In this document: positions 10,733-21,270 of the stretch, one piece after another | Layout of the letters: every line of letters begins with the position of its first letter | Numbering within the stretch: the first letter of the stretch is position 1 | Assembly: GCF_900233005.1 (NCBI RefSeq) | Contig: NZ_LT960611.1 | Coordinates: 3,410,001-3,474,000, forward strand | Direction of reading: 5' to 3' | Length of the DNA: 64,000 nucleotides | DNA from: Vibrio tapetis subsp. tapetis | Lineage (GTDB): Bacteria; Pseudomonadota; Gammaproteobacteria; Enterobacterales; Vibrionaceae | Made by a program: the position numbers and the translations under genes | The notes under the pieces: generated by a model | What the model saw: only the letters and a program-made list of their open reading frames with translations | Databases searched by the model: none | What the model was told of the DNA's origin: nothing

Positions 10733-11833
10733 TTACAAACGAATTGGCATTACGACATACATGGCACTGTCATCTTGAGCATTTTCAACTAATGCACTAG
10801 CGTTTGCATCAGACATCGATATACGTACTTGATCGCAACGAAGTGTGTTCAACACATCCAACACATAGCTAACATTAAAGCCGATTTCGAGTGCATCACC
10901 TTGATAAGACACATCCAAAACTTCTTCGGCTTCTTCTTGCTCAGGGTTATTGGCTGTGATGCGCATTTCACTGCCATCAAAATTAACTCGCACGCCACGG
11001 AATTTTTCATTCGATAAAATAGCAGCACGAGAAAATGCTTGACGTAATTCGTCACAGCTTGCTTCTAGTGTCTTGTTACTACTTTGTGGCATTACGCGTC
11101 GATAATCTGGGAAACGGCCGTCAACTAGCTTAGAAGTAAAGGTGAAATTATTTACTTCAGCACGAATATTTGAACTGCCTATCTGCAATGTTACTTCTTG
11201 CTCGGGAGCATCGAGTAACTTAACCAACTCTTGCACGCCTTTGCGTGGCACGATGATTTGCTTATTTTCAAACTCACCCACCAGGGTCGTTTGAGATACC
11301 GCCATACGGTGACCATCTGTTGCAACAGAACGAAGCGTAGTACCGTCAACCTCAAATAGCATGCCATTTAAGTAATAGCGAACATCTTGATTCGCCATCG
11401 AGAATTGAGTTTTTTCTACTAAACTGCGTAGGTCACCTTGAGACAGAGATAACGCTACGTCATCTTGCCAGTCTTCGATATTAGGAAAGTCACTTGCCGG
11501 TAATGTTGCCAAAGAAAAACGGCTACGACCGGAGCGCAGTTGAATACGGTCTGCGTCTAATACAACGGTGATGACCGCAGCATCAGGTAAACCGCGACAA
11601 ATATCTAAGAATTTACGCGATGGAACAGTAATACTACCCGCTTCAAAGTCACCTTCGAGTGCCACTCGGCTTACCAACTCGACCTCAAGGTCAGTTGCAG
11701 TCATCGATAATGTGTTGTCTTCTACCTTGAGCAGCAAATTCCCCAAAATAGGCAATGTTGGCCGGCCACCAAGTGCGCCAGACACTTGCTGTAATGGTTT
11801 GATTAAATGGCTACGTTCAATGGTAAATTTCAT
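10733..11833 (-). CDS. dnaN: DNA polymerase III beta sliding clamp
   Basis: Ring-forming processivity clamp that tethers DNA polymerase III and other proteins to DNA. It has 366 residues like E. coli. The start MKFTIERSHLIKPLQQVSGA and the C-terminus ending in YVVMPIRL are typical, as are GRSRFSLATLPASDFP and GVQELVKLL in the three repeated clamp folds. It follows dnaA by 19 bp and precedes recF by 12 bp, so co-transcription is expected. Confidence 0.99.
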   Translation of the reverse strand: MKFTIERSHLIKPLQQVSGALGGRPTLPILGNLLLKVEDNTLSMTATDLEVELVSRVALEGDFEAGSITVPSRKFLDICRGLPDAAVITVVLDADRIQLRSGRSRFSLATLPASDFPNIEDWQDDVALSLSQGDLRSLVEKTQFSMANQDVRYYLNGMLFEVDGTTLRSVATDGHRMAVSQTTLVGEFENKQIIVPRKGVQELVKLLDAPEQEVTLQIGSSNIRAEVNNFTFTSKLVDGRFPDYRRVMPQSSNKTLEASCDELRQAFSRAAILSNEKFRGVRVNFDGSEMRITANNPEQEEAEEVLDVSYQGDALEIGFNVSYVLDVLNTLRCDQVRISMSDANASALVENAQDDSAMYVVMPIRL

Positions 11834-11852
11834 TTTTGTCTCTTTTGTTCCC

Positions 11853-13259
11853 TTACGATGAAAGGGTGCGGATCAGGTTAGAATAGTCTTCTTTTATATC
11901 ATGACTCTCTTCACGAAGCTGCTGTATCTTACGACAAGCATGCAGCACCGTAGTATGGTCACGACCACCAAAAGCATCGCCAATTTCTGGCAAGCTGTGG
12001 TTTGTTAACTCTTTAGACAGTGCCATTGCAAGCTGCCTTGGGCGAGTGACCGAACGAGAGCGGCGTTTAGACAGCAAATCAGCCATCTTTATTTTATAAT
12101 ATTCCGCTACCGTCTTTTGAATGTTGTCGATAGTGACCAGTTTTTCTTGCAGCGCTAGCAGATCACGCAACGCTTCACGAACGAAGTCTATTGTGATTGG
12201 GCGACCCGTGAAGTTAGCATTCGCTATCACGCGGTTTAATGCACCTTCGAGCTCACGAACATTTGAACGCAAGCGTTTTGCAATAAAGAACGCCACTTCA
12301 TCTGCCAAGTGTATCTGGTGATCTTCTGCTTTTTTCATCAAAATCGCCACTCGAGTTTCAAGCTCTGGTGGTTCAATCGCGACAGTTAGACCCCAGCCAA
12401 ATCGAGATTTTAAGCGATCTTCTACGCCGTTGATCTCTTTTGGGTATCGATCTGAAGTTAGAATGATCTGTTGATTGCCTTCCAATAACGCATTAAAGGT
12501 ATGGAAGAACTCTTCTTGAGAGCGCTCTTTATTGGCAAAAAATTGAATATCATCGATCAACAGTGCATCAACACTTCGGTAATAGCGCTTAAATTCTTCA
12601 ATCGCATTATTTTGTAGCGCTTTAACCATATCCTGAACAAAACGCTCAGAATGCATATACACCACTTTGGCATTCGGTTTGTTATCAACAATTGCATTGC
12701 CAACAGCATGCAATAGGTGAGTTTTACCTAAACCTGTTCCGCCATATAAAAAGAGTGGGTTGTATGCTGTACCCGGATTATCAGAAACCTGACGCGCCGC
12801 GGCCAAACCGAGCTGATTCGATTTACCTTCAACAAAGTTATGGAACATATGCTTAGGGTTAACGTTCGAGCGATGACTAATATTCACCACTTCAGATTCG
12901 TCATCCCAGGTTTTATGTACCGGCACGGGTTTGCGGGCTTGCATACGAGCTGGCGCTGAAGACTCTGCAGCAACATCAGCCGGTGAGCGTGTAGGACGTA
13001 CAGGCGCAGATATTGTTGATGTGCCAACCTCGAAGCGTAAGCTAGGGATATCGTTGCCACAAAACTGCTGCAACAAGCGGTTAATTTTATCAAAATACTT
13101 GTCGCGTACCCAATCGAGTACAAATCGATTCGGTGCAAATAAAGTAAGGGTATTGTCATTGAGCTCCGCTTTAAGCGGTCGAATCCAAGTATTGAACTCG
13201 GTGACGGATAACTCTTCTTGAAGCTGTTGCAAACATTGCAACCATAGCGAAGATGACAC
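11853..13259 (-). CDS. dnaA: Chromosomal replication initiator DnaA
   Basis: AAA+ protein that binds DnaA boxes at oriC and opens the origin. The 468 residues begin at GTG with [17 protein letters not shown], equivalent to E. coli MSLSLWQQCLARLQDEL, and a GAGGG ribosome site is close upstream. Domain I spans about 1-85 and a variable linker about 85-130. The AAA+ core has Walker [10 protein letters not shown] at 173-181 and [10 protein letters not shown] as Walker B. The C-terminal helix-turn-helix has the box-recognition motif [16 protein letters not shown] consensus DnaA box and many GATC sites upstream suggest autoregulation and Dam-linked control. Confidence 0.99.
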   Translation of the reverse strand: MSSSLWLQCLQQLQEELSVTEFNTWIRPLKAELNDNTLTLFAPNRFVLDWVRDKYFDKINRLLQQFCGNDIPSLRFEVGTSTISAPVRPTRSPADVAAESSAPARMQARKPVPVHKTWDDESEVVNISHRSNVNPKHMFHNFVEGKSNQLGLAAARQVSDNPGTAYNPLFLYGGTGLGKTHLLHAVGNAIVDNKPNAKVVYMHSERFVQDMVKALQNNAIEEFKRYYRSVDALLIDDIQFFANKERSQEEFFHTFNALLEGNQQIILTSDRYPKEINGVEDRLKSRFGWGLTVAIEPPELETRVAILMKKAEDHQIHLADEVAFFIAKRLRSNVRELEGALNRVIANANFTGRPITIDFVREALRDLLALQEKLVTIDNIQKTVAEYYKIKMADLLSKRRSRSVTRPRQLAMALSKELTNHSLPEIGDAFGGRDHTTVLHACRKIQQLREESHDIKEDYSNLIRTLSS

Positions 13260-13365
13260 GGTGCCCTCACTCTGACTAAGTTATTTTGGAAAAGGTCGCT
13301 AATTCTAGCGCCCTGAATCGCAGATCGCCAGCAAATGATCGCAGATCCAGTGAATAAGATCGAAG

Positions 13366-13374
13366 TTATTCACA
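13366..13374. promoter_or_regulatory. DnaA box upstream of dnaA
   Basis: TTATTCACA fits TTATNCACA exactly. It lies about 107 bp upstream of the dnaA start, where a bound DnaA could repress dnaA transcription as in E. coli. A related degenerate copy, AGTGAATAA, is at 13350-13358 in the opposite direction. Confidence 0.6.
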
Positions 13375-13776
13375 ATTTATCGACTTGAATAAGCAAGATC
13401 TACATCGTTGTCCCCAAATTTACTCACAATATTGATAGATTGAGACGATCTTTTTCCTCGACCTAGCCCTGTAATCACCAAAGGGATCGAAAAATCCACA
13501 CAATAAAAAATAATTTCATTTTTTTTGTCCACAGGTAATTTTTGCAAGGCTCGATATTGCTTTTTATCTTAACTTTACGCCACAGACCTTTATTTACTTA
13601 TATCTCCAACAATTTTTTTACCATAGAGTTCTAATTACAACTTATTGTTTTATAGATTCTTCCACAGCTTTATCACCTGAAATCCACTGAAAACTCACAG
13701 CGATCGGTGAAGGATCCTTGCGCTCTGGATTACAAACCGTATAATTCGTCGACCGGAATTTTAGTTAGACCAATTA

Positions 13777-13805
13777 TTGACTCTTTGCGAGTCAGTGATT
13801 ACAAT
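13777..13805 (+). promoter_or_regulatory. Sigma-70 promoter of the rpmH-rnpA unit
   Basis: TTGACT (13777-13782) and TACAAT (13800-13805) are separated by exactly 17 bp. The start of rpmH is about 125 bp downstream, leaving a leader that contains a 7-bp hairpin at 13808-13827. Confidence 0.75.
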
Positions 13806-13807
13806 TC

Positions 13808-13827
13808 CGCCTCTTTGTTGAGAGGCG
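13808..13827 (+). promoter_or_regulatory. Hairpin at the very start of the rpmH leader
   Basis: CGCCTCT and AGAGGCG are perfect arms with a six-base loop, almost directly after the -10 box. The stem would form at or near the 5' end of the mRNA, where it could protect the transcript or act in growth-rate control. Function is inferred from position. Confidence 0.45.
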
Positions 13828-13931
13828 TCGGATTTTACGCGCGCTTTCTATATAGATAATCGCCTGTAATAAGAATCCCACGCCGGGTTTAACAGAAACC
13901 TAAACACTACTGATCAGTAAAGGTAATAACC

Positions 13932-14069
13932 ATGTCTAAACGCACTTTTCAACCTTCAGTTCTAAAGCGCAAGCGTAGCCACGGCTTCCGTGCTCGCATG
14001 GCAACTAAGAACGGTCGCGCAACAATCAATGCACGTCGTGCTAAAGGCCGTAAGCGCCTTTCAAAATAA
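13932..14069 (+). CDS. rpmH: 50S ribosomal protein L34
   Basis: A 45-residue, highly basic ribosomal protein reading [19 protein letters not shown] onward and ending GRKRLSK, essentially the universal L34 sequence. It is divergent from dnaA and directly upstream of rnpA, the conserved origin-proximal order. A consensus promoter lies at 13777-13805. Confidence 0.98.
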   Translation: MSKRTFQPSVLKRKRSHGFRARMATKNGRATINARRAKGRKRLSK

Positions 14070-14081
14070 TCTCTGATTATT

Positions 14082-14438
14082 TTGAATAAGCTAGCCTTTT
14101 CTCGGGAGTTACGTTTGTTAACTCCCGAGCATTATCAAAATGTCTTCCAGCAAGCTCATCGAGCAGGCTCACCTCATTTCACCATAATAGCTAGAAAGAA
14201 CACTCTTTCTCATCCTCGTCTTGGCTTAGCCGTTCCTAAAAAGCAGATTAAAACCGCCGTAGGTCGAAATCGCTTCAAACGTTTAACCCGAGAAAGCTTT
14301 CGAAACATTCAGCATCAACTTCCTAACAAAGATTTTGTTGTTATTGCGAAAAAAAGCGCGCAGGATTTAAGCAATGATGAAATGTATAAGCTTCTAGAAA
14401 AATTATGGCATCGCCTGTCTCGCCCTTCGCGTGGTTAG
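14082..14438 (+). CDS. rnpA: Ribonuclease P protein component
   Basis: Basic protein cofactor that helps RNase P RNA cut the 5' leaders of pre-tRNAs. It has 118 residues. The RNR signature appears as [16 protein letters not shown] near residues 65-80, and [20 protein letters not shown] marks the N-terminus. The TTG start (14082) corresponds to the non-ATG start of E. coli rnpA. It begins 12 bp after rpmH and its last 34 bp overlap yidD, a very common arrangement that implies coupled translation. Confidence 0.97.
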   Translation: MNKLAFSRELRLLTPEHYQNVFQQAHRAGSPHFTIIARKNTLSHPRLGLAVPKKQIKTAVGRNRFKRLTRESFRNIQHQLPNKDFVVIAKKSAQDLSNDEMYKLLEKLWHRLSRPSRG

Positions 14439-14662
14439 CCATTGGATTGGTTAAACTCTACCAATGGATAATTAGTCCTTTATTAGGACCACGTTGCCGT
14501 TTTACACCGACTTGCTCTCAATATGCCTTAGAAGCGTTGAAAGCTCACGGTTTTGCAAAAGGATGTTGGCTATCAGGCAAACGTCTATTAAAATGCCATC
14601 CTTTGAGTGATGGGGGATATGACCCCGTCCCACCAGTCCAAAAACAAGACAGAGATAATTAA
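14405..14662 (+). CDS. yidD: Membrane protein insertion efficiency factor YidD
   Basis: Small 85-residue membrane-associated protein (UPF0161) thought to help YidC insert inner-membrane proteins. The signature [22 protein letters not shown] is present at about residues 29-50, as is [13 protein letters not shown] near the C-terminus. An amphipathic or membrane helix precedes it ([18 protein letters not shown]). It overlaps the 3' end of rnpA by 34 bp in another frame and ends 2 bp before yidC, so the three are one unit. Confidence 0.96.
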   Translation: MASPVSPFAWLAIGLVKLYQWIISPLLGPRCRFTPTCSQYALEALKAHGFAKGCWLSGKRLLKCHPLSDGGYDPVPPVQKQDRDN

Positions 14663-14664
14663 CG

Positions 14665-16290
14665 ATGGATTCTCAACGTAATATCCTGCTGCTTGCTTTA
14701 GCTATGGTTTCTTTCTTGCTGTACCAACAATGGCAAGTAGAAAAGAACCCTGCGCCACAAAGCACTCAACAGGTTCAAAATAGCAGTACCCTTCCTGCGC
14801 CATCTTTTGCTGATGACTTGGCAGATCCGGCACCACAATCAAGTTCGCCTTCAGCTCAGCTCATTAGCATCAATACTGATGTCTTAGATCTGTCTATTGA
14901 CACTTTTGGCGGTGATGTTGTTTCAGCTAAGCTGACTCAATACGACGCTGAACTTGACTCAGAAGATTCATTTGTATTGCTTAAAAATACTCAAGGTCAT
15001 AGCTATATCGCTCAAAGTGGTTTAGTTGGTCCTCAAGGTATCGATTTAAGCAGTTCAAATCGCCCAGCTTACCAAGTAGCGAATAAAGCTTACACTTTGG
15101 CTGATGGGCAAGATGAACTTCGTATTCCATTTACTTACGCAGCAAACGGCCTTGAATACGTAAAAACATTCGTATTCAAGCGCGGCAGTTACGCGATTGA
15201 CGTTGAATACGATGTTGTCAACAAATCAGGCAACAACGCAACACTAGGTATGTACGCTCACCTTCGTCAAAACTTGATGGATGCTGGCGGCAACTTAGCA
15301 ATGCCAACTTATCGTGGTGGTGCATATTCTACTGAAGACGTGCGTTACAAAAAGTACAGCTTCGACGATATGCAAGATCGTAACTTGTCTCTTAGCCTGC
15401 CAGATGGCAAAGGTTGGGCGGCAATGCTACAGCACTATTTTGCAAGTGCATGGATCCCTCGTGAAGAGCCAGGCACAAGCCTTTACACTCGTGTCATCGG
15501 CAACCTAGGCGACATTGGCGTACGTATGCCAAACAAAACCATTGCAGACGGTGGCGAAGCTAACTTCCACGCAACATTGTGGGTTGGTCCTAAGCTTCAA
15601 AACGACATGGCTGAAGTTGCAGACAACCTTGACCTAGTAGTGGATTACGGTTGGTTGTGGTTTATCGCAAAACCACTGCATAGCTTGTTGTCGTTCATTC
15701 AAAGCTTTGTTTCTAACTGGGGTATCGCCATCATGGTACTGACGTTTATCGTTCGTGGTGCTATGTACCCACTAACGAAAGCGCAATACACCTCAATGGC
15801 TAAAATGCGTATGCTGCAACCGAAACTTACTGCTATGCGTGAGCGTATTGGTGATGACCGTCAGCGTATGAGCCAAGAGATGATGGAGCTGTATAAGAAA
15901 GAGAAAGTGAACCCGCTTGGTGGCTGTTTACCTATCTTGCTACAGATGCCAATTTTCATCTCCCTGTACTGGGCGTTAATGGAATCTGTTGAATTGCGTC
16001 ACTCGCCATTCTTCCTTTGGATTAATGACTTGTCAGCACAAGACCCATACTACATCCTGCCTCTATTGATGGGTGCGAGTATGTTCTTAATTCAAAAAAT
16101 GAGCCCAACGACAGTTACGGATCCAATGCAGCAGAAGATCATGACCTTTATGCCGGTTATGTTTACCTTCTTCTTCCTATGGTTCCCATCTGGTCTAGTA
16201 CTTTACTGGCTAGTATCGAACATCGTAACGCTTATCCAGCAAACTCTGATTTATCGAGCACTGGAAAAGAAAGGCTTACATACTAAGTAA
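14665..16290 (+). CDS. yidC: Membrane protein insertase YidC
   Basis: Oxa1-type insertase that places proteins in the inner membrane alone or with SecYEG. It has 541 residues. An N-terminal membrane anchor ([18 protein letters not shown]) is followed by a large periplasmic beta-rich domain (about 60-340). The conserved five-helix core then carries [24 protein letters not shown] and [20 protein letters not shown] segments, and the basic tail ends EKKGLHTK. It is the last gene of rpmH-rnpA-yidD-yidC and is closed by a terminator. Confidence 0.98.
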   Translation: MDSQRNILLLALAMVSFLLYQQWQVEKNPAPQSTQQVQNSSTLPAPSFADDLADPAPQSSSPSAQLISINTDVLDLSIDTFGGDVVSAKLTQYDAELDSEDSFVLLKNTQGHSYIAQSGLVGPQGIDLSSSNRPAYQVANKAYTLADGQDELRIPFTYAANGLEYVKTFVFKRGSYAIDVEYDVVNKSGNNATLGMYAHLRQNLMDAGGNLAMPTYRGGAYSTEDVRYKKYSFDDMQDRNLSLSLPDGKGWAAMLQHYFASAWIPREEPGTSLYTRVIGNLGDIGVRMPNKTIADGGEANFHATLWVGPKLQNDMAEVADNLDLVVDYGWLWFIAKPLHSLLSFIQSFVSNWGIAIMVLTFIVRGAMYPLTKAQYTSMAKMRMLQPKLTAMRERIGDDRQRMSQEMMELYKKEKVNPLGGCLPILLQMPIFISLYWALMESVELRHSPFFLWINDLSAQDPYYILPLLMGASMFLIQKMSPTTVTDPMQQKIMTFMPVMFTFFFLWFPSGLVLYWLVSNIVTLIQQTLIYRALEKKGLHTK

Positions 16291-16308
16291 GACTAATTAA
16301 TGTTCAAC

Positions 16309-16335
16309 AAAGGCGACCTTTTGGTCGCCTTTTTG
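16309..16335 (+). terminator. Rho-independent terminator of yidC
   Basis: Ten-bp stem AAAGGCGACC/GGTCGCCTTT with a TTTT loop and a T-rich tail, 18 bp after the stop. The same stem sequence is used after atpC. Confidence 0.9.
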
Positions 16336-16416
16336 TTTTTCGCTGATTACAATTGCCAACAATGACAGCTTCATCTTTGCTATAAAACCAGCAACCAAAC
16401 TAACTAGGCACTATTT

Positions 16417-17778
16417 ATGACAACAGACACTATTGTTGCTCAAGCTACGGCTCCAGGTCGAGGCGGCGTGGGGATTATTCGAGTATCTGGCCCAAAAGCC
16501 GCTCAAGTAGCGCTTGAGGTAACAGGCAAGAGCCTTAAACCTCGTTATGCTGAATACCTTCCTTTTACCGATGAAAGTGGCACAGAGCTGGATCAAGGCA
16601 TTGCTTTGTACTTCCCTAACCCACACTCGTTTACCGGGGAAGATGTCCTAGAATTACAAGGGCACGGTGGCCCAGTTGTCATGGATATGCTAATCAAACG
16701 CATCCTAACTATTTCTGGTGTTCGCCCGGCACGTCCAGGGGAGTTCTCTGAACGCGCTTTCTTAAACGATAAGATGGATCTAACACAAGCAGAAGCGATT
16801 GCTGACCTTATTGATGCGAGTTCAGAAGAAGCCGCGAAGTCAGCGCTACAGTCGTTACAAGGCCAGTTCTCTAAGCGGATTAATACGCTGGTGGAATCTC
16901 TGATACATCTACGCATCTATGTTGAAGCGGCGATAGACTTTCCAGAAGAAGAAATCGACTTTCTTGCTGATGGTAAAGTAAGTAATGACTTACAAACCAT
17001 CATCAACAACCTCGGGGAAGTTCGTAAAGAAGCCAACCAAGGCTCCATCATGCGTGAAGGCATGAAAGTCGTGATTGCAGGACGACCTAACGCGGGTAAA
17101 TCCAGTCTATTGAACGCATTATCGGGTAAAGAGTCAGCCATTGTTACTGATATCGCCGGTACAACCCGAGACGTATTACGTGAGCACATTCATATAGACG
17201 GTATGCCTTTGCATATTATTGATACCGCAGGCCTACGTGAGGCGTCAGATGAAGTCGAAAAAATAGGTATTGAGCGTGCATGGGAAGAAATTGCCCAAGC
17301 CGATCGTGTTTTATTTATGGTTGACGGCACCACAACGAACGCAACAAATCCAGCTGATATTTGGCCAGAGTTTGTCGATCGACTGCCTAAAAAGATCGGT
17401 ATTACAGTGATCCGCAACAAAGCAGATCAAACCGATGAAAGCTTAGGGATCTGTCATGTAAACGATCCTACTCTGATTCGTCTTTCAGCAAAAACGGGGC
17501 AAGGTGTAGACGCACTACGAACCCACCTTAAGGAAATCATGGGCTTCTCGGGGAATCAGGAAGGTGGTTTTATGGCTCGAAGACGACACCTTGACTCGCT
17601 CTCTCACGCCGCCGAGCATCTGGATATCGGACAGCAACAATTGGAAAGCTATATGGCCGGTGAAATACTGGCTGAAGAGTTGAGAATCGCTCAACAACAC
17701 CTAAATGAAATTACCGGTGAATTTAGCTCTGATGATTTATTAGGCCGCATTTTCTCATCATTTTGTATTGGTAAATAA
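16417..17778 (+). CDS. mnmE: tRNA modification GTPase MnmE
   Basis: With MnmG it makes the 5-carboxymethylaminomethyl (or aminomethyl) group on U34 of certain tRNAs. It has 453 residues. The N-terminal folate-binding domain starts [20 protein letters not shown]. The G domain has G1 GRPNAGKSS at 222-230, G3 DTAGL at 269-273 and G4 NKAD at 334-337. The C-terminus ends in FCIGK, with the cysteine typical of the family. Its partner mnmG lies just across oriC. Confidence 0.98.
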   Translation: MTTDTIVAQATAPGRGGVGIIRVSGPKAAQVALEVTGKSLKPRYAEYLPFTDESGTELDQGIALYFPNPHSFTGEDVLELQGHGGPVVMDMLIKRILTISGVRPARPGEFSERAFLNDKMDLTQAEAIADLIDASSEEAAKSALQSLQGQFSKRINTLVESLIHLRIYVEAAIDFPEEEIDFLADGKVSNDLQTIINNLGEVRKEANQGSIMREGMKVVIAGRPNAGKSSLLNALSGKESAIVTDIAGTTRDVLREHIHIDGMPLHIIDTAGLREASDEVEKIGIERAWEEIAQADRVLFMVDGTTTNATNPADIWPEFVDRLPKKIGITVIRNKADQTDESLGICHVNDPTLIRLSAKTGQGVDALRTHLKEIMGFSGNQEGGFMARRRHLDSLSHAAEHLDIGQQQLESYMAGEILAEELRIAQQHLNEITGEFSSDDLLGRIFSSFCIGK

Positions 17779-17827
17779 TACGATGATGGCAATTTAGTGC
17801 TGCCATCTGTACTTATAGGAACGAACA

Positions 17828-18262
17828 ATGATCCACATAATTACAGGAAGTACCCTTGGTGGCGCTGAATACGTTGGTGATCACCTCAGTGATTTACTGC
17901 AACAGGCCGGACATGAAACGACTATCTATAATCAGCCCGTACTTAGTGATATCCCGACCCAAGGCACTTGGTTAGTCGTCACATCGACCCATGGTGCAGG
18001 TGATTACCCTGATAATATCAAGCCTTTCATCGCTGCAATTCAAGCAACACCACCAAAAATGACCGACGTTAGGTTCGCAATTGTTGCTTTAGGTGATTCC
18101 AGTTACGACACCTTTTGTGAAGCAGGAAAACACGCTCGTGAACTGCTTAAAGATATCGGTACCAGTGAGGTATGTGAACCTTGCGAGATAGACGTATTAA
18201 CCACTCCAGTACCTGAAGATGCCGCTGAAATATGGCTAAAAGAAGTAATAACATCCTTCTAA
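17828..18262 (+). CDS. mioC: Flavodoxin-like protein MioC
   Basis: A 144-residue FMN-binding flavodoxin-fold protein next to oriC, implicated in electron transfer. The FMN phosphate loop appears as [15 protein letters not shown] at residues 6-20. [15 protein letters not shown] and [15 protein letters not shown] are the other flavin-contact loops. In E. coli, transcription from mioC runs towards oriC; here a terminator lies between mioC and the origin. Confidence 0.95.
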   Translation: MIHIITGSTLGGAEYVGDHLSDLLQQAGHETTIYNQPVLSDIPTQGTWLVVTSTHGAGDYPDNIKPFIAAIQATPPKMTDVRFAIVALGDSSYDTFCEAGKHARELLKDIGTSEVCEPCEIDVLTTPVPEDAAEIWLKEVITSF

Positions 18263-18282
18263 TTTAAAGAATATAGACACTC

Positions 18283-18312
18283 AAGAGCACCTTATCGGTG
18301 CTCTTTTTTTTG
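18283..18312 (+). terminator. Rho-independent terminator after mioC
   Basis: AAGAGCACC/GGTGCTCTT stem with loop TTATC and a run of eight to nine T's, directly before oriC. It should limit transcription from mioC into the origin. Confidence 0.9.
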
Positions 18313-18372
18313 TATGAGACAAAGAAAAGCAAAAATTAATTGTTCAACTGGTGATTAATTGACCAACAAATC

Positions 18373-18641
18373 TGTGGATAAACATATAACTATCCCGTTA
18401 TTAACCTATAGTTATCCAAAGAATAAGATCTAGACTTACGATCGCCTGTGCATAAGTAGCCATTTTGATCCCAGCTAATCCTCGTGATGATCAGATCAAG
18501 ATCACAAGAAATGATCGTCTCAAACTTAATGATCTTATTGATCATTTTCCAGTTATCCACAAGATCGTGCTTCCTTAATAATAGATCTAATAAAAGATCT
18601 ATATACAGATCCTACATATAGTAAAGAAATACCACTTGATC
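18373..18641. other. oriC: Replication origin oriC of the main chromosome
   Basis: Located between mioC and mnmG, the oriC site of gammaproteobacteria. DnaA boxes seen: TGTGGATAA 18373-18381, TTATCCAAA 18412-18420, TGTGCATAA 18447-18455 and TTATCCACA 18553-18561 (R1-like, nearest the unwinding element). On the minus strand three contiguous 13-mers, each starting GATCT, occupy 18575-18611 and form the AT-rich unwinding element on the mnmG side. Fourteen GATC Dam sites fall between 18427 and 18641, expected targets for SeqA. The order (unwinding element, R1, further boxes away from mnmG) is the same as in E. coli. Confidence 0.95.
18575..18611 (-). repeat. Three 13-mer repeats of the DNA unwinding element
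   Basis: On the minus strand the units GATCTATTATTAA, GATCTTTTATTAG and GATCTGTATATAG follow one another with a 12-bp period, sharing one base at each junction. They match the L/M/R 13-mers of E. coli oriC in start and composition. Confidence 0.9.
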
Positions 18642-18729
18642 CAAAATCGTTTTCACATGAAGCCAAAGAAGGTAGAATAGCGCTCCTTTTGAAAAGCTCA
18701 TCAAACATTTGAATACCTGAGGTCGGTCC

Positions 18730-20622
18730 ATGCTTTATCACGAAAATTTTGATGTCATCGTAGTTGGTGGCGGACATGCAGGAACGGAAGCCGCACTCGC
18801 ATCAGCAAGAACAGGTCAACGTACCTTGTTACTCACTCATAACATCGATACTTTAGGTCAAATGTCTTGTAACCCAGCAATTGGTGGCATCGGCAAAGGA
18901 CATTTAGTAAAAGAAGTTGATGCTCTAGGTGGGTTAATGGCTCAAGCGATTGATCATTCTGGTATTCAATTTCGCACTCTTAACGCATCAAAAGGGCCTG
19001 CGGTTCGTGCCACTCGCGCTCAAGCCGATCGTGCACTTTACAAATCATTTGTGCGTAACTTTCTCGAGAACCAACCGAATCTAACCCTATTTCAACAATC
19101 AGTTGACGATCTTATTGTAGAAAATGATCATGTGGTTGGTGTTGTAACTCAAATGGGCCTCAAATTCCGCGCTCAAGCTGTGGTATTAACCGTAGGAACG
19201 TTCCTTGGTGGAAAGATCCATATTGGAATGGAAAGCAGCTCTGGAGGTCGTGCAGGCGATCCTCCTTCGATCGCTTTAGCCGATCGCCTCAGAGAACTGC
19301 CATTGCGTGTGGACAGACTTAAAACAGGTACTCCACCGAGAATTGATGCTAGAAGTGTCGACTTCTCTGTTTTAGAACCTCAGCATGGTGATAATCCAAC
19401 CCCTGTTTTCTCATTTATGGGAAATAGAAGCCAGCAACCACGTCAGATCCCATGTTTTATTACTCACACCAATGAGCAAACACATGATGTGATCCGTGCA
19501 AACTTGGATCGTAGTCCAATGTATGCGGGTGTTATTGAAGGAATTGGGCCTCGGTACTGTCCGTCAATTGAAGACAAAGTCATGCGCTTTGCCGACAAAA
19601 ACAGCCACCAAATATTTGTTGAACCAGAAGGCTTAACAACACATGAATTATACCCAAATGGTATTTCTACAAGTTTGCCATTTGATGTACAGGTTCAAAT
19701 CGTTCGTTCTATGAAAGGGTTTGAAAATGCGCATATTGTTCGTCCAGGTTACGCCATTGAATACGATTTCTTCGATCCAAGAGACTTAAAGCAAACTTAT
19801 GAAAATAAGTATATTCATGGTTTGTTTTTTGCGGGCCAAATTAATGGCACTACTGGCTATGAAGAAGCCGCAGCACAAGGTTTAATGGCTGGATTGAACG
19901 CCAGTTTATATACCCAAGGTAAAGACGGATGGAACCCTCGTCGCGACCAAGCTTACATGGGCGTATTGATCGACGATCTGTCGACCATGGGAACCAAAGA
20001 ACCTTATCGAATGTTCACTTCTCGTGCCGAATATCGTTTGTTACTACGAGAAGACAATGCGGATTTACGTTTGACCGAAAAAGGCCACGAACTCGGATTG
20101 GTCGATGAAGCTCGTTGGGCTCGCTTCAATGAAAAAGTCGAGAGCATTGAAAAAGAACGTCAGCGTCTGAAAGATACTTGGATGAATCCAAAATCAGAAG
20201 GCATTGATAAGCTTAATGAACTATTAAAAACACCTATGTCTCGTGAAGCCAGCGGTGAAGACTTATTGCGTCGTCCAGAAATGAATTATTCTTTGTTGAC
20301 CGGTCTTGAGGCATTTACCCCAAGTATCGAAGACAAACAAGCGGCTGAACAAGTTGAAATACAAGTAAAATATGAAGGTTATATTCAGCGTCAGCAAGAT
20401 GAGATTGAAAAATCATTACGTCACGAAAACACCCAGATTCCTACTGATACCGATTATTCTCAAGTCAGTGGCTTATCGAATGAAGTCGTTGCAAAACTCG
20501 ATCAAGCGAAACCAGAAACGGTAGGAATTGCTTCTAGAATTTCAGGTATTACACCGGCAGCAATTTCAATCATCTTGGTGCATTTAAAGAAAAAAGGTCA
20601 GCTGAAAAAGGGAGACTTATAA
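18730..20622 (+). CDS. mnmG: tRNA uridine-5-carboxymethylaminomethyl(34) synthesis protein MnmG (GidA)
   Basis: FAD-dependent partner of MnmE in U34 modification of tRNA. It has 630 residues, the usual length. The dinucleotide-binding motif [19 protein letters not shown] is at about residues 11-29, followed by [32 protein letters not shown] and [20 protein letters not shown] are further family blocks, and the C-terminal helical domain ends in [18 protein letters not shown]. It starts the mnmG-rsmG-parA-parB run immediately right of oriC; rsmG starts one base after its stop. Confidence 0.99.
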   Translation: MLYHENFDVIVVGGGHAGTEAALASARTGQRTLLLTHNIDTLGQMSCNPAIGGIGKGHLVKEVDALGGLMAQAIDHSGIQFRTLNASKGPAVRATRAQADRALYKSFVRNFLENQPNLTLFQQSVDDLIVENDHVVGVVTQMGLKFRAQAVVLTVGTFLGGKIHIGMESSSGGRAGDPPSIALADRLRELPLRVDRLKTGTPPRIDARSVDFSVLEPQHGDNPTPVFSFMGNRSQQPRQIPCFITHTNEQTHDVIRANLDRSPMYAGVIEGIGPRYCPSIEDKVMRFADKNSHQIFVEPEGLTTHELYPNGISTSLPFDVQVQIVRSMKGFENAHIVRPGYAIEYDFFDPRDLKQTYENKYIHGLFFAGQINGTTGYEEAAAQGLMAGLNASLYTQGKDGWNPRRDQAYMGVLIDDLSTMGTKEPYRMFTSRAEYRLLLREDNADLRLTEKGHELGLVDEARWARFNEKVESIEKERQRLKDTWMNPKSEGIDKLNELLKTPMSREASGEDLLRRPEMNYSLLTGLEAFTPSIEDKQAAEQVEIQVKYEGYIQRQQDEIEKSLRHENTQIPTDTDYSQVSGLSNEVVAKLDQAKPETVGIASRISGITPAAISIILVHLKKKGQLKKGDL

Positions 20623-20623
20623 T

Positions 20624-21259
20624 ATGAGCGCTTTACGCCTTAAACTTGATCAGTTGATTGATCAGACCGATCTAGAAGTCAATGATCATCAACGAGATCA
20701 ACTGGTTGGTTACGTTGAAATGTTAAACAAGTGGAATAAAGCTTATAATTTAACGTCGGTTCGCGATCCTCAAGAAATGGTCGTTAAACATATACTTGAT
20801 AGCATAGTGGTAAGTCCTTACTTACCTGGTGAAGATTTTATTGATGTTGGTACGGGCCCTGGTTTACCGGGTATCCCACTCGCAATCATGAATCCTGATA
20901 AGCGTTTTACGTTACTTGATAGCCTTGGTAAGCGTATTCGTTTTATTAAGCAAGTTGTGCACGAACTCGGTATTTCAAACGTTACTCCTGTACAGAGCAG
21001 AGTTGAAGACTTTCATGTTGAAGAAGGCTTTGATGCAGTTTTGAGTCGCGCATTTGCTTCGGTTGTTGATATGGTAGAGTGGTGTCACCATTTACCTAAA
21101 GCAAAAAGCGGGGTATTTTTGGCACTAAAAGGAATGCGTCCAGATACCGAGTTGGATCAACTACCGAGTTGGTGTTCTGTGACTAACATCAAAGCTTTGA
21201 AAGTTCCTGAGCTCGAAGGTGAACGACATCTTGTAACCTTAGTGCGCAAGGATAAATAA
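20624..21259 (+). CDS. rsmG: 16S rRNA (guanine(527)-N(7))-methyltransferase
   Basis: SAM-dependent methyltransferase that modifies G527 of 16S rRNA; its loss gives low-level streptomycin resistance in other bacteria. It has 211 residues. The SAM motif [16 protein letters not shown] lies at about residues 72-87, with [11 protein letters not shown] after it and [15 protein letters not shown] as the catalytic region. It is packed tightly after mnmG and 11 bp before parA. Confidence 0.97.
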   Translation: MSALRLKLDQLIDQTDLEVNDHQRDQLVGYVEMLNKWNKAYNLTSVRDPQEMVVKHILDSIVVSPYLPGEDFIDVGTGPGLPGIPLAIMNPDKRFTLLDSLGKRIRFIKQVVHELGISNVTPVQSRVEDFHVEEGFDAVLSRAFASVVDMVEWCHHLPKAKSGVFLALKGMRPDTELDQLPSWCSVTNIKALKVPELEGERHLVTLVRKDK

Positions 21260-21270
21260 CCGAGGTTAAC

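Larger units (their letters stand above)
13260..13931. other. 672-bp divergent dnaA/rpmH intergenic region
   Basis: No gene is seen. The region holds a consensus DnaA box (13366-13374), repeated GATC sites between about 13323 and 13490 and further weaker TCCACA-type matches. It also carries a strong rpmH promoter (13777-13805) and a leader hairpin (13808-13827). It must contain the dnaA promoter(s), which I could not fix with confidence. Confidence 0.8.

Noticed and set aside
18648..18663. Second parS-like string (TTTCACATGAA) between oriC and mnmG
   Set aside because: Only about 11 of 16 positions fit the parS pattern and the outer bases do not match, so it looks like chance.
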